Source: Pseudomonas viciae (GTDB lineage: Bacteria; Pseudomonadota; Gammaproteobacteria; Pseudomonadales; Pseudomonadaceae). From it: a stretch of DNA of 64,000 nt. Positions 56,564-64,000 of the stretch are shown in pieces. The stretch is from the NCBI RefSeq assembly GCF_004786035.1, contig NZ_CP035088.1, positions 4,190,001-4,254,000 of the forward strand, written 5' to 3'. Each line of letters opens with the position of its first letter. Position 1 is the stretch's first letter. The notes under the pieces are model-generated. The model had not been told where the DNA came from. It saw only the letters and a list, made by a program, of their open reading frames with translations, and did no database searches. The position numbers were made by a program, and so were the translations under genes.

Positions 56564-59371
56564 ATGAGCCATTACCTCAACCTGCCCGTCGAACAGACCG
56601 TGCATTTCGGCCCTTACCGGGTCCATCCTCGCCAGCGCCTGGTGCTGGAGGGTGGGCAACCGTTGCGCCTGGGGCGGCGGGCAGTAGAGATTCTGCTGGT
56701 GCTGCTCGAACACGCCGGGCAGGTGGTGAGCAAACAGCAACTGATCGCCCGCGTCTGGCCCAAGAGCATCGTTGAAGACACCAACCTGCGGGTGCACGTC
56801 GCGGCATTGCGCAAAGCCCTGGGGGATGGTCAGGCGGGCCAGCGTTACATCGTCACCGTCGCCCAGCGCGGCTACAGTTTTGTCGCACCGGTGTCGCTCG
56901 AGCCCTTCGAGCAACTGGCGCGCATCCCGCATCCGTCACTGGCCCGCAACCTGCCGCTGCGCCGTACACGAATGATCGGACGCCAGGCCTTGGTAGACGC
57001 CTTGGTGGCCCAGTTGCCGCGAAAACGCTTTATCACGCTGGTGGGTACCGGCGGTATCGGCAAGACCACCGTCGCCCTGCGGGTCGCCGAACAGTTGATC
57101 GGCCACTACCGCGACGGTACTTGTCTGCTGGACCTGGCAGCGCTCAACGACCCGGCCATGATCGCTCCCAACCTGTGCGCGCTGCTGGATTTGCCGCTGC
57201 ATGACGGCGACCCGCTGGACACCATCGCCCGCCAGCTCAAGGAGCGGCATCTGTTGCTGGTGATCGACAACTGCGAGCACCTGATCGACGCCATCGCTCT
57301 ACTCTGCGAAACCCTGCTGCGCGGCGCCCCTCACCTGCATGTCCTGGCCACCAGCCGCGAAGGCCTGCGTGCCGAAGGTGAGCACGTGCAGCGCCTGGAC
57401 TCCCTGGCGTTCCCGCCGCGAGAGACGCCTATCGAGGGTTATCCCGCCGTGGAGTACCCGGCACTGCAACTGTTCGCCGAGCGGGCCATGGCCAGCCAGG
57501 ACGACTTCGAACTGACCGACCACGAAGTACCGTTGGTGATCGACATCTGCCAGCGGCTGGACGGCATTCCCCTGGCCATTGAACTGGCCGCCGCGCAAAT
57601 CGGCCGTTTCGGGCTGGAGGAACTTCACCGACAACTGCAAGACAGCGTCGCCCTGCTGCACAACGAAATCGACGCCGCACCGCGCCAGCAAACCCTGCGT
57701 GCCACGCTGGATTGGAGCTTCGCGCTGCTTATCCCGTGCGAGCAGATCTGCCTGCGGCGGCTGGCGGTGTTCATGGGCAGTTTCAACCTGACATCGGCCG
57801 CCGCAGTGATCATCGGCCAGCATGTGGCGCCCGATCAGGTGCTGGTGTCAGTCAGCCAGTTGGTCGCCAAATCGTTGCTCAATGTAGAGATTGGCGATGA
57901 AGAGGTGCGCTATCGGCTGCTCGATACCACCCGCAGCTATGCCTTGGAGAAACTGGCCGAAGCCGGGGAACTGGCGGCCAGCCAGGAACGTCACGCCGAG
58001 CGTTGCCTGACGCTGATGGAGCAAGCCGAAAGCGACTGGGAAAACACCCCCACGCGGCTGTGGATCGCCCGCTACGCTGCCTATCGCGACGACATCCGTG
58101 CGGCGCTCGACCGGGGCTTGGGTCCACAGGGCTCGCACACCGTGGCAATCCGCCTGACCGCTCGCACCCTGCCCCTCTGGCAGGAACTGTCGCTGCTCAA
58201 GGAGCACGGCCTTTACGTCAGCAAAGCGTTGAAATTATTACAAGCCAGCCCCTCGCCGTGCCCAAGGCTGACCCTCGCCCTGGAACTGGCCCACGCCAGT
58301 TTCAACTACCACACCGAGGGTGGCACGCCGGCCACCGTCCGCGCTTTCGTCACGGCCCGGCAACTGGCGCAGCACTGCCAGGACCTGGCGAGCGAACTGC
58401 GGGCGGTATCGGGGCACATGACCGTCAACCTCAGTCGTGGCAACTATCGGGAGGCGCTGGAACAAAGCCAGGACTTCGACCGGCTGGGGCCCCACGGCGA
58501 CCCGAACCTCTCCCTGAGCACCCAACGCCTGCGTGTGCTGGCGCTGCATTTTACCGGTGACCAGGGCGCGGCTCGACGCGATGCCGAGCAGGTGATCCAG
58601 CGCCTGGCCCAGAGCGGCCATCTCAGCCGGTTCAGCCACGGTTTTGGCGTGCAATACGACCAGAGCGTGGCTGCGCTGACGATTCTGGCGCGCATCCTCT
58701 GGCTGCAGGGCTTTGCCGAGAAAGCCCGACGCACCGCCAACCTGGCGTTGCAGATCGCCTTGCAGATCAACCACGGCATCTCGATCTGCTACACCCTGGC
58801 GATGAGCGGTTGCGTGATCGCCCATTACAACGGTGATCACGCAACCGCCCGAGAAAGGCTCGATCTGTTGAAGCTACAGGCGAAAAAACATTCGGTGATG
58901 CTGTTCCATGACTGGGCCCGCCACTACGACTGCGCATTCACCGGTGAAACCCTGGAGGCGAGTCCGACGGCTGCCGGGCTGATCCGCGACATCGTGGTCA
59001 CGCTACGGGCCGACTTCGTTAGCCAGGCGCAAATCGAACGCGCCCACGACGGTGCGGCGGGCTGGTGCTCGGCGGAGATCCTGCGGGCCGGCGCCGAAAA
59101 CTGGCTGACACACAATGACCCATCCCTTGAAGGGCACGCCGAAGAACAATTGCTGGCAGCCCTGACCGTAGCCCGGCGGCACAACGCCCTGGCCTGGGAA
59201 CTGCGCAGCGCCATGTCCCTGGCCCGGTTATGGCAACGCCAGGGGCAGGAACACGCCGCACGCGATCTGCTCGGGCCGGTCTATCGACGCTTCACCGAAG
59301 GGTTCGATACCCCCGACCTACAGGAAGCCGGCGCGCTGCTCCAAAGGTTGAGTCAACGACTGGAGCCCTGA
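56564..59371 (+). CDS. winged-helix STAND-ATPase regulator with C-terminal repeat region
   Basis: 935 residues. An OmpR/CadC-type winged helix spans about 13-107 (LRLGRRAVEILLVLLEHAGQVVSK...YSFVAPV). A STAND-type NTPase follows, with Walker A GTGGIGKTT (161-169), Walker B LLVIDN with Asp235 and TSREGLRAEGE sensor. From about 480 a long helical, TPR-like part runs to the end. It lacks a receiver or membrane segment. Such proteins are MalT/AfsR-like switches whose repeat end senses a ligand or partner. It is divergent from the chloroperoxidase-type gene and convergent, with 54 bases overlap, to its paralogue. Confidence 0.88.
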   Translation: MSHYLNLPVEQTVHFGPYRVHPRQRLVLEGGQPLRLGRRAVEILLVLLEHAGQVVSKQQLIARVWPKSIVEDTNLRVHVAALRKALGDGQAGQRYIVTVAQRGYSFVAPVSLEPFEQLARIPHPSLARNLPLRRTRMIGRQALVDALVAQLPRKRFITLVGTGGIGKTTVALRVAEQLIGHYRDGTCLLDLAALNDPAMIAPNLCALLDLPLHDGDPLDTIARQLKERHLLLVIDNCEHLIDAIALLCETLLRGAPHLHVLATSREGLRAEGEHVQRLDSLAFPPRETPIEGYPAVEYPALQLFAERAMASQDDFELTDHEVPLVIDICQRLDGIPLAIELAAAQIGRFGLEELHRQLQDSVALLHNEIDAAPRQQTLRATLDWSFALLIPCEQICLRRLAVFMGSFNLTSAAAVIIGQHVAPDQVLVSVSQLVAKSLLNVEIGDEEVRYRLLDTTRSYALEKLAEAGELAASQERHAERCLTLMEQAESDWENTPTRLWIARYAAYRDDIRAALDRGLGPQGSHTVAIRLTARTLPLWQELSLLKEHGLYVSKALKLLQASPSPCPRLTLALELAHASFNYHTEGGTPATVRAFVTARQLAQHCQDLASELRAVSGHMTVNLSRGNYREALEQSQDFDRLGPHGDPNLSLSTQRLRVLALHFTGDQGAARRDAEQVIQRLAQSGHLSRFSHGFGVQYDQSVAALTILARILWLQGFAEKARRTANLALQIALQINHGISICYTLAMSGCVIAHYNGDHATARERLDLLKLQAKKHSVMLFHDWARHYDCAFTGETLEASPTAAGLIRDIVVTLRADFVSQAQIERAHDGAAGWCSAEILRAGAENWLTHNDPSLEGHAEEQLLAALTVARRHNALAWELRSAMSLARLWQRQGQEHAARDLLGPVYRRFTEGFDTPDLQEAGALLQRLSQRLEP

Positions 59372-60805
59372 GCGGCAGGGTTGCCAAGCCTCCTGCAACA
59401 CGTAATGCCGCTGGAACACCTGCCACTGGCCGCTGCGCCGCAGCTTTTCCAAGGCATAGGCGCGGGTGGTGTGGAGCAAGTGAAAGCGCCCCCCTTCGGC
59501 GTGCTGCTCAAGCATCACCAACGACTGACTTACCAATCGTGACAGCAGCCAGGGCAGTTGCCCGACACCCAGCTCGGCGCAACTGATCACCGCCATCGCC
59601 GCCCTCAGGCTGAAGGGTGCCTCGAACACCGCCAGACGCTGGAGCACCGCTTGTTCATCAGTGCTCAAGCGCTCGAAACTCCAATCCAGCAAGGCCTCCA
59701 GGCTCCGGTGGCGGGCCACCGCCGTGCGTCGTCCATGGCTCAAGAATGACAGGCCAAAATCCAACTGCTCCAGCACTCCTGCCACCCCTAACGCATCGAC
59801 CTGGACTGCCGCCAACTCCAACGCCAGCGGCAAACCGTCCAGGCGGTGGCAGATTTGCGCAATGGTCAGCAAGTCGCGCTCACCCGGTGTGAAGCCTTGC
59901 TGCCGGGCGCCGACCCGATCGATCAACAGCTGCACGGCCGGGCACGCCAATATTTGATGCTCCGGCTCAAGGGGCGACGCCACCGCCAGGCCCTGCAACT
60001 GCACAACATTTTCATCCGTGATACCCAAGGGTTCGCGACTGCTCAACAACAGCGCCACCCCAGGTGCCGAGCGCAGTGCCTGGGCCAGCTCCTGGCAGGC
60101 GTCGAGCACATGTTCGCAGCCATCGAGCACCAACAACATTCGACAGGAGGCCAGTTGCGCGCTCCAGTGCGCGCCTGCCAAACCGAGCGTGCGAGCGACC
60201 TGCACCGACACCTGCGAAGAGTCGCTGGTGGCGGACAGGTCAACGAACCAGGCACCGTCGTCAAAATACTCCAGCAACAATTCCGCTACCCGCGACACCA
60301 CCGTGGTCTTGCCAACACCGCCCGGACCGGTCACGGTGGTCAAGGGCCGACGGGGCACATCGGCCAGTAACTGCCCCAGCACTTTGTCGCGGCCGATCAG
60401 CGGGTTCAGCCGGGCCGGCAGGTTGTGTCGCGCGGACCATCGGTTGGGACACCGTTCGACACTCGCCTCCAAGGCCACGGAGGCGGCAAAACAATAGCCT
60501 TGCCGGGGATGATTGAGGATATAGCGACAGCCGTCCCGCCCATCGCCGAAGGCCCGCCGCAGCGCCGCGATGTGCACCCGCAGGTTGATTTCTTCCACGA
60601 CGCTGTCAGGCCATACATGCGCGATAAGTGCTTGCTTGCTGACGAAGCTGCCGGCGTGCTCGACCAGCACTTGAAGAATGTCCAGGGCACGTCCGCCCAG
60701 CGCCAACGGCTTGCCGTCACGGGTGACCAGCCGCTGCTGTCGGTAAAAGGCAAACGGACCGAAGCCCAGCGCCGGCTCGGTATCGGGTTTGACGAAACTG
60801 TTCAT
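59318..60805 (-). CDS. short winged-helix STAND-ATPase regulator
   Basis: 495 residues. It matches the first half of the 56564 gene product domain by domain. Winged helix 11-107 (LALGGRALDILQVLVEHAGSFVSKQALIAHVWPDSVVEE), Walker A GPGGVGKTT (160-168), Walker B MLLVLDGCEH, SSREPLGI sensor and the HTTRAYALEKL helix near 455 are present, and it then stops without the repeat region. It may be a natural short form, as similar lengths are known. The 3' end overlaps the paralogue antisense by 54 bases. Its target is not obvious; the 183-base upstream gap leads to the GlxA-type gene. Confidence 0.86.
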   Translation of the reverse strand: MNSFVKPDTEPALGFGPFAFYRQQRLVTRDGKPLALGGRALDILQVLVEHAGSFVSKQALIAHVWPDSVVEEINLRVHIAALRRAFGDGRDGCRYILNHPRQGYCFAASVALEASVERCPNRWSARHNLPARLNPLIGRDKVLGQLLADVPRRPLTTVTGPGGVGKTTVVSRVAELLLEYFDDGAWFVDLSATSDSSQVSVQVARTLGLAGAHWSAQLASCRMLLVLDGCEHVLDACQELAQALRSAPGVALLLSSREPLGITDENVVQLQGLAVASPLEPEHQILACPAVQLLIDRVGARQQGFTPGERDLLTIAQICHRLDGLPLALELAAVQVDALGVAGVLEQLDFGLSFLSHGRRTAVARHRSLEALLDWSFERLSTDEQAVLQRLAVFEAPFSLRAAMAVISCAELGVGQLPWLLSRLVSQSLVMLEQHAEGGRFHLLHTTRAYALEKLRRSGQWQVFQRHYVLQEAWQPCRSGLQSLTQPLEQRAGFL

Positions 60806-60988
60806 GGGCGATCCAGCGCCGGGTAACCGGGGCGGGCATGACGTTGCAGGTCAGCGAACGCGTCTGCCCTGGCTCCTGCGCATCCTTTCCAGAGGGTTCG
60901 CCGTTATCTTGGCAGTCGCAGCCCACAGGACAATGCTGGCACAGGGAGCGTCACGGACATCACGGTGCCCTGGACGGACACCGATGGC

Positions 60989-61939
60989 TCAACTGAACTG
61001 CTGGCGATACTGCACCGGGGTCAGTCCGAGCTTTTCACTGAACAGGAAGCGCATGTGCCGCACACTGCCAAAGCCACTGCGAAACGCCACGGTCTTGAGG
61101 GGCAAATCCGTGCTTTCCAGCAACTGACGGGCCCGGTCGATACGCGCACCTTGCAGGAACTCCATGGGCGTCATCTTCACTTCACGGGCAAAGACCCGGG
61201 CGAAATGCCGCGAGCTCATGGCGGCCAGCGCGGCCATGCGTTCAATGGTGAAGGGTTCTTCCAGATGCTCCATCACATGATTCTGCACCCGGGTAATGGC
61301 TGACTCCTGGGACGCCACCGCAGCTACCAGAGGACTGAACTGCGCCTGCCCGCCCTGGCGTTTCATCACCACCAGCAACACCTTGGCCACATCCAGCGCG
61401 ACCTTGCGGCCGTGGTCTTGCGCGACGATGGACAGCGCCAGGTCGATACCGGCGGTGACACCGCCAGAGGTGATCAGGCGGCGGTCCTGCAGGAAGATCT
61501 TGTCGGTTTCCACCAGTGCCTTGGGGAAACGGCGGATCAGGCGCTCGGTGTAATGCCAGTGGGTGGTAACGCGATAACCATCGAGCAACCCCGCCTCACC
61601 GAGCACAAAGGCCCCCGTACAAATGGAGCCATAGCGCGTGGCCCGTTGCGCCGCGGCCCGCAGCCAGGTGTGCAAGCCCGGATGCTGGTCGTTATAGGCC
61701 CCCGGCCCGCCCGGGACCAGCAAAACGTCATAGGCCGCCCAAGCCTGGTCGATATGAATATCGGCCTGCACCGCCACACCGTTAGACGCCCGTAATGCAC
61801 CGCGCTCGGTGCCCAGGGTCAATAATTGATAACGCTGATCCGGCTCGAGATAACGATTGGCGATGGAAAACACTTCAAGAGGCCCGGCCATGTCGAGCAG
61901 CAGGAAATCCGGGAACAGCACCATTGCAACGGTTTTCAT
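60989..61939 (-). CDS. GlxA-family regulator (DJ-1/PfpI domain plus AraC HTH)
   Basis: 316 residues. The N-terminal class I amidotransferase-like domain carries the nucleophile-elbow Cys in YGSICTGAFVLGEAGLLDG. The C-terminal AraC module (about 215-316) has two HTHs, FTIERMAALAAMSSRHFARVFAREV and LPLKTVAFRSGFGSVRHMRFLF. ATG 61939 gives the family start MKTVAMVLFPDFLLLD; the ribosome site is weak. The frame is open upstream only because it runs through a REP doublet. It is divergent from the pirin gene, a plausible target. Confidence 0.92.
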   Translation of the reverse strand: MKTVAMVLFPDFLLLDMAGPLEVFSIANRYLEPDQRYQLLTLGTERGALRASNGVAVQADIHIDQAWAAYDVLLVPGGPGAYNDQHPGLHTWLRAAAQRATRYGSICTGAFVLGEAGLLDGYRVTTHWHYTERLIRRFPKALVETDKIFLQDRRLITSGGVTAGIDLALSIVAQDHGRKVALDVAKVLLVVMKRQGGQAQFSPLVAAVASQESAITRVQNHVMEHLEEPFTIERMAALAAMSSRHFARVFAREVKMTPMEFLQGARIDRARQLLESTDLPLKTVAFRSGFGSVRHMRFLFSEKLGLTPVQYRQQFS

Positions 61940-61987
61940 TGGGGATACGCCAAAAATCGGGGAAAACGACACACCGCAGATGATCCC

Positions 61988-62079
61988 CTGTGGGAGCGGG
62001 CTTGCTCGCGAAGAGGGCATCACATTCAACATGTGTGCTGACTGCCGCATCGCCTTCGCGAGCAAGCCCGCTCCCACAG
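61988..62079. repeat. REP doublet (REPIN-like)
   Basis: Near-perfect inverted copies at 61988-62013 and 62054-62079, with a 40-base spacer. It sits in the 333-base divergent region of the GlxA-type and pirin genes. The rest of that region is AT-rich near 62160-62230 and probably holds the pirin promoter. Confidence 0.87.
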
Positions 62080-62273
62080 GGTTTATCATATGGCTGACAG
62101 GTATCGACATTATGTCGAAGCAAAGCGCCCGCTGGTAGGAGTCATCAATTGTCCACCCAAAACGGACAGTCTTTCGTTTTCCACCTGCTTATTGAATGGT
62201 TCGATAACCATTAATCTTCTTCTGAACCCGGTGAACGGTCACAGCCGTCGCCCACTGAACCAGGAGAACTACC

Positions 62274-62996
62274 ATGCTGACCCTTCGCAAAGCTTCGGAC
62301 CGCGGCATCGCCCGCCACGGCTGGCTGACCTCGTTCCATACCTTTTCGTTCGCCAACTACCGCAACATCAATGAACAAGGCTTCTCCGACCTGCTGGTCA
62401 TCAATGACGACCGGGTCGCCGCCGCCAAGGGCTTCGGCCAGCATCCCCATCGGGACATGGAGATTTTCTCCTATGTGCTTGAAGGTGCGCTGGAGCACAA
62501 GGACACCCTGGGTACGGGCTCGGTCATTCGCCCCGGCGACGTGCAGTTGATGAGCGCCGGCAGTGGCGTAGCCCACAGTGAGTTCAACCACAGTGCCGAC
62601 GAGTTGGTGCACTTCCTGCAAATCTGGATCGTGCCCAACGTCAGTGGCGCCACACCGCGCTATCAACAGGAACACTTCAGCGCCGAACAAAAACGCGGTC
62701 GCCTGCAGTTGATCATCTCCCCGGACGGCGCCAACGGCTCGCTCCAGGTGCGCCAGGACGCCCGAGTCTACGCTGGGCTGTTCAATGGCCAGGAAAGCGC
62801 CACCCTGACCCTGGCCCCAGATCGCTATGCCTACGTGCATGTGGCCCGGGGCAGTGTCGAGCTTAACGGTGTGCCGCTACAGGAAGGTGACGGAGTGCGG
62901 GTACGCCAGGAACAGGCACTGACACTGAGCAACGGCCAGGATGCCGAGGTGCTGGTGTTTGACCTGCGCCCGCAAGAGCTGCCGCAGATGCCATGA
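62274..62996 (+). CDS. pirin family protein (YhhW-type quercetinase-like)
   Basis: 240 residues, a bicupin. The metal ligands are His57 and His59 (GQHPHRDMEIF), His101 and Glu103 (GVAHSEFNH). E. coli YhhW with these residues shows quercetin 2,3-dioxygenase activity; other pirins act as redox-sensitive regulators. GGAG stands before ATG 62274. It is monocistronic, ending at a REP doublet, and divergent from a GlxA-type regulator. Confidence 0.93.
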   Translation: MLTLRKASDRGIARHGWLTSFHTFSFANYRNINEQGFSDLLVINDDRVAAAKGFGQHPHRDMEIFSYVLEGALEHKDTLGTGSVIRPGDVQLMSAGSGVAHSEFNHSADELVHFLQIWIVPNVSGATPRYQQEHFSAEQKRGRLQLIISPDGANGSLQVRQDARVYAGLFNGQESATLTLAPDRYAYVHVARGSVELNGVPLQEGDGVRVRQEQALTLSNGQDAEVLVFDLRPQELPQMP

Positions 62997-63023
62997 CAGC
63001 AGTGTCTGTGACCTCCAATGAAA

Positions 63024-63116
63024 CTGTGGGAGCGGGCTTGCTCGCGAAAGCGGTGTATCAATCAACAACGATGTTGGATATGCCGGCCCTTTCGCGAGCA
63101 AGCCCGCTCTCACAAG
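63024..63116. repeat. REP doublet (REPIN-like)
   Basis: Left copy 63024-63050 is the full core; right copy 63091-63116 has one change (CTCTCACA in place of CTCCCACA). It lies between the convergent pirin gene and LysR relic. Confidence 0.85.
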
Positions 63117-63119
63117 GTC

Positions 63120-63556
63120 TCATTCGTTTTCCAACGCAAATACCTCGACAATCTCATCGATCACCGCCCGCACTCGCGCGGTATGGCGCAGGTCCGCGTG
63201 GGTGACCAGCCATACCTCGTACGGCAACGCACGCGTGCGCTCCGGCCACAGTCTCACCAAGCCATCCGCTCCCCCATCAATGCCAGCGGCAATCGAGCGG
63301 CGCACCAACAGGCTCGAACTCAGGCTTGCGACAATAGCCTTCGAATGCGCTGCCAGGCGATGGTACGCCATGGACATCGACATAAGCCTGGGAGGCGAAT
63401 AACCCCACCGGCCAACGCGCAATTCGCCGGGCGATCAGGTCAGGATTGTCCGGCCGGTGGTTGCGCACGGCGATGTCCGCTTCGCGCTTGACCAGGCTGA
63501 GGATCTGCGTGGAGGCGTCCAGTTGCACCCGAAGGGCTGCACAGCAGCCCGAAACG
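63120..63556 (-). pseudogene. truncated, frameshifted LysR regulator
   Basis: Only the substrate-binding half of a LysR protein is left. From about 63545 down to 63370 one frame reads the middle of the domain (LSLVKREADIAVRNHRPDNP, LIARRIARWPVGLFASQAYV). From about 63370 to the stop at 63120 another frame reads the end (SSLLVRRSIAAG, GLVRLWPERTRALPYEVWL, THADLRHTARVRAVIDEIVE). The N-terminal winged HTH (about 100 codons) is missing; the preceding DNA is the 3' end of an AraC gene. The break falls directly at the AraC stop, as if a deletion joined them. Confidence 0.8.
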
Positions 63557-64000
63557 TTACTTGCGCGCAAACGTCGAACGATAACTGCCCGGTGGAACGC
63601 CGAAAAAATCCCGGAAACGCCGCTGAAAGTGCGGCGAGCTGACGAAGCCCGTCGCCACGGCGATTTCGGTCACGGACCGATTGGTCTGCTGGATGAGTTG
63701 GCGCGCGCGTGTCAGACGTAGCTCCAGGTAATACCGCGTTGGGGTCGCCCCGAGAAAACTGCAGAAGCGTCGTTCCAACTGCCGCTTGGAAATCTTCACG
63801 CACGCTGCCAGCTCATCGATGGTCAAGGGTTCCTCTACGTTTTGCCACATCAGCTCCAAAGCCAGCTTGAGACTTTCCGGCAGCGTCGGGTCCGTCTCGA
63901 CGAAGACCGGCGGCAAATCCGAAGCATCATCGCCTGATTCATCACAGCGAAGAATTTCCTCGATGGCACCCACCAGCGCCTGCCCTCCCGTCTTGCTGAT
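63557..64000 (-). CDS. AraC-family regulator, C-terminal part (cut by window end)
   Basis: The frame is open from the window edge to the stop at 63557 and gives about 147 residues. The AraC double HTH is complete: LTIDELAACVKISKRQLERRFCSFLG, then RSVTEIAVATGFVSSPHFQRRFRDFFG. TRYYLELRLTRARQLIQQT between them is typical of the GlxA-like (ArgR/GbdR/CdhR) group. The start lies outside. It directly precedes a LysR relic on the same strand. Confidence 0.88.
   Translation of the reverse strand: MSKTGGQALVGAIEEILRCDESGDDASDLPPVFVETDPTLPESLKLALELMWQNVEEPLTIDELAACVKISKRQLERRFCSFLGATPTRYYLELRLTRARQLIQQTNRSVTEIAVATGFVSSPHFQRRFRDFFGVPPGSYRSTFARK

Noticed and set aside
56564..60805. STAND ATPases as an Avs-type anti-phage system
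   Set aside because: Both carry a DNA-binding winged helix at the N-terminus, no nuclease or other effector is seen, and no defence genes adjoin.
60989..62110. Longer N-terminus of the GlxA-type regulator
   Set aside because: The extra codons run through a REP doublet and do not match the family, which begins at MKTVAMVLFPDF.
50468..63116. Repeated 25-base palindromes as a possible CRISPR array
   Set aside because: Copies are scattered singly or in inverted pairs between genes, with no regular spacers and no cas genes. They fit REP elements.

Overview
The window reads as chromosome of a Pseudomonas of the fluorescens group. Codon use is GC-rich throughout. Gene order matches what I remember of the P. 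aeruginosa PA2605-PA2649 neighbourhood: tusDCBE, ybiB-like, cysG, serS, crcB, rarA, lolA, ftsK, aat, bpt, infA, clpA/clpS, cspD, icd/idh, nudJ-type Nudix, mnmA, hflD, purB, cupin, GNAT, aceA, nuoA-N. The intergenic regions carry fluorescens-type REP palindromes (core GTGGGAGC-GGGCTTGCTCGCG), mostly as inverted pairs (REPINs).

Layout. 1-3.9 kb holds a partial gene, the tRNA 2-thiouridylation relay tusDCBE with a TrpD2-like gene, and a glutathionyl-hydroquinone reductase. 4-11.6 kb (minus strand) holds siroheme synthase, seryl-tRNA synthetase, fluoride channel, RarA, LolA and FtsK. 11.6-14 kb holds what appears to be a heavily deleted trxB relic, then the N-degron enzymes Aat and Bpt and IF-1. 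14.1-17.3 kb holds ClpA and ClpS, which act on the same N-degron pathway, and divergent CspD. 17.3-21.4 kb holds two unrelated NADP isocitrate dehydrogenases (Icd and monomeric Idh) back to back. 21.4-27.8 kb holds Nudix, MnmA, HflD, PurB, a RoxA/YcfD ribosomal oxygenase, a GNAT and a lone secretin-like periplasmic protein. 27.8-31.7 kb holds isocitrate lyase behind a long leader, with an inverted-repeat operator just upstream of its predicted promoter, and an HBM-type chemoreceptor. 32.5-47.5 kb is the complete 13-gene nuo operon (nuoC and nuoD fused). Icd, Idh and AceA all use isocitrate, and complex I reoxidises NADH, so the middle of the window is a carbon-flux and respiration block.

47.6-64 kb is accessory. 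It holds an L-2-hydroxyglutarate oxidase-like flavoprotein, a hemerythrin protein and two LysR regulators. A tightly overlapping minus-strand set runs LysR, DoxX, ABM-membrane protein and Tat-type amidohydrolase. Beyond these lie YcaC-type and alpha/beta hydrolases, two convergent STAND-ATPase winged-helix regulators, a GlxA-type regulator, a pirin, a truncated and frameshifted LysR relic, and the 3' part of an AraC regulator cut by the window edge. REPINs are densest here (5 of 9 pairs).

No rRNA, tRNA, CRISPR array, prophage or insertion sequence was recognised. The strongest candidates for something undescribed are the trxB erosion, the aceA control region, the Fur-like site before nuo, the LysR-DoxX-ABM-amidohydrolase operon with its Cys/His tail, and the paired STAND regulators. 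Family assignments come from reading motifs and from memory of families; no database search was run.
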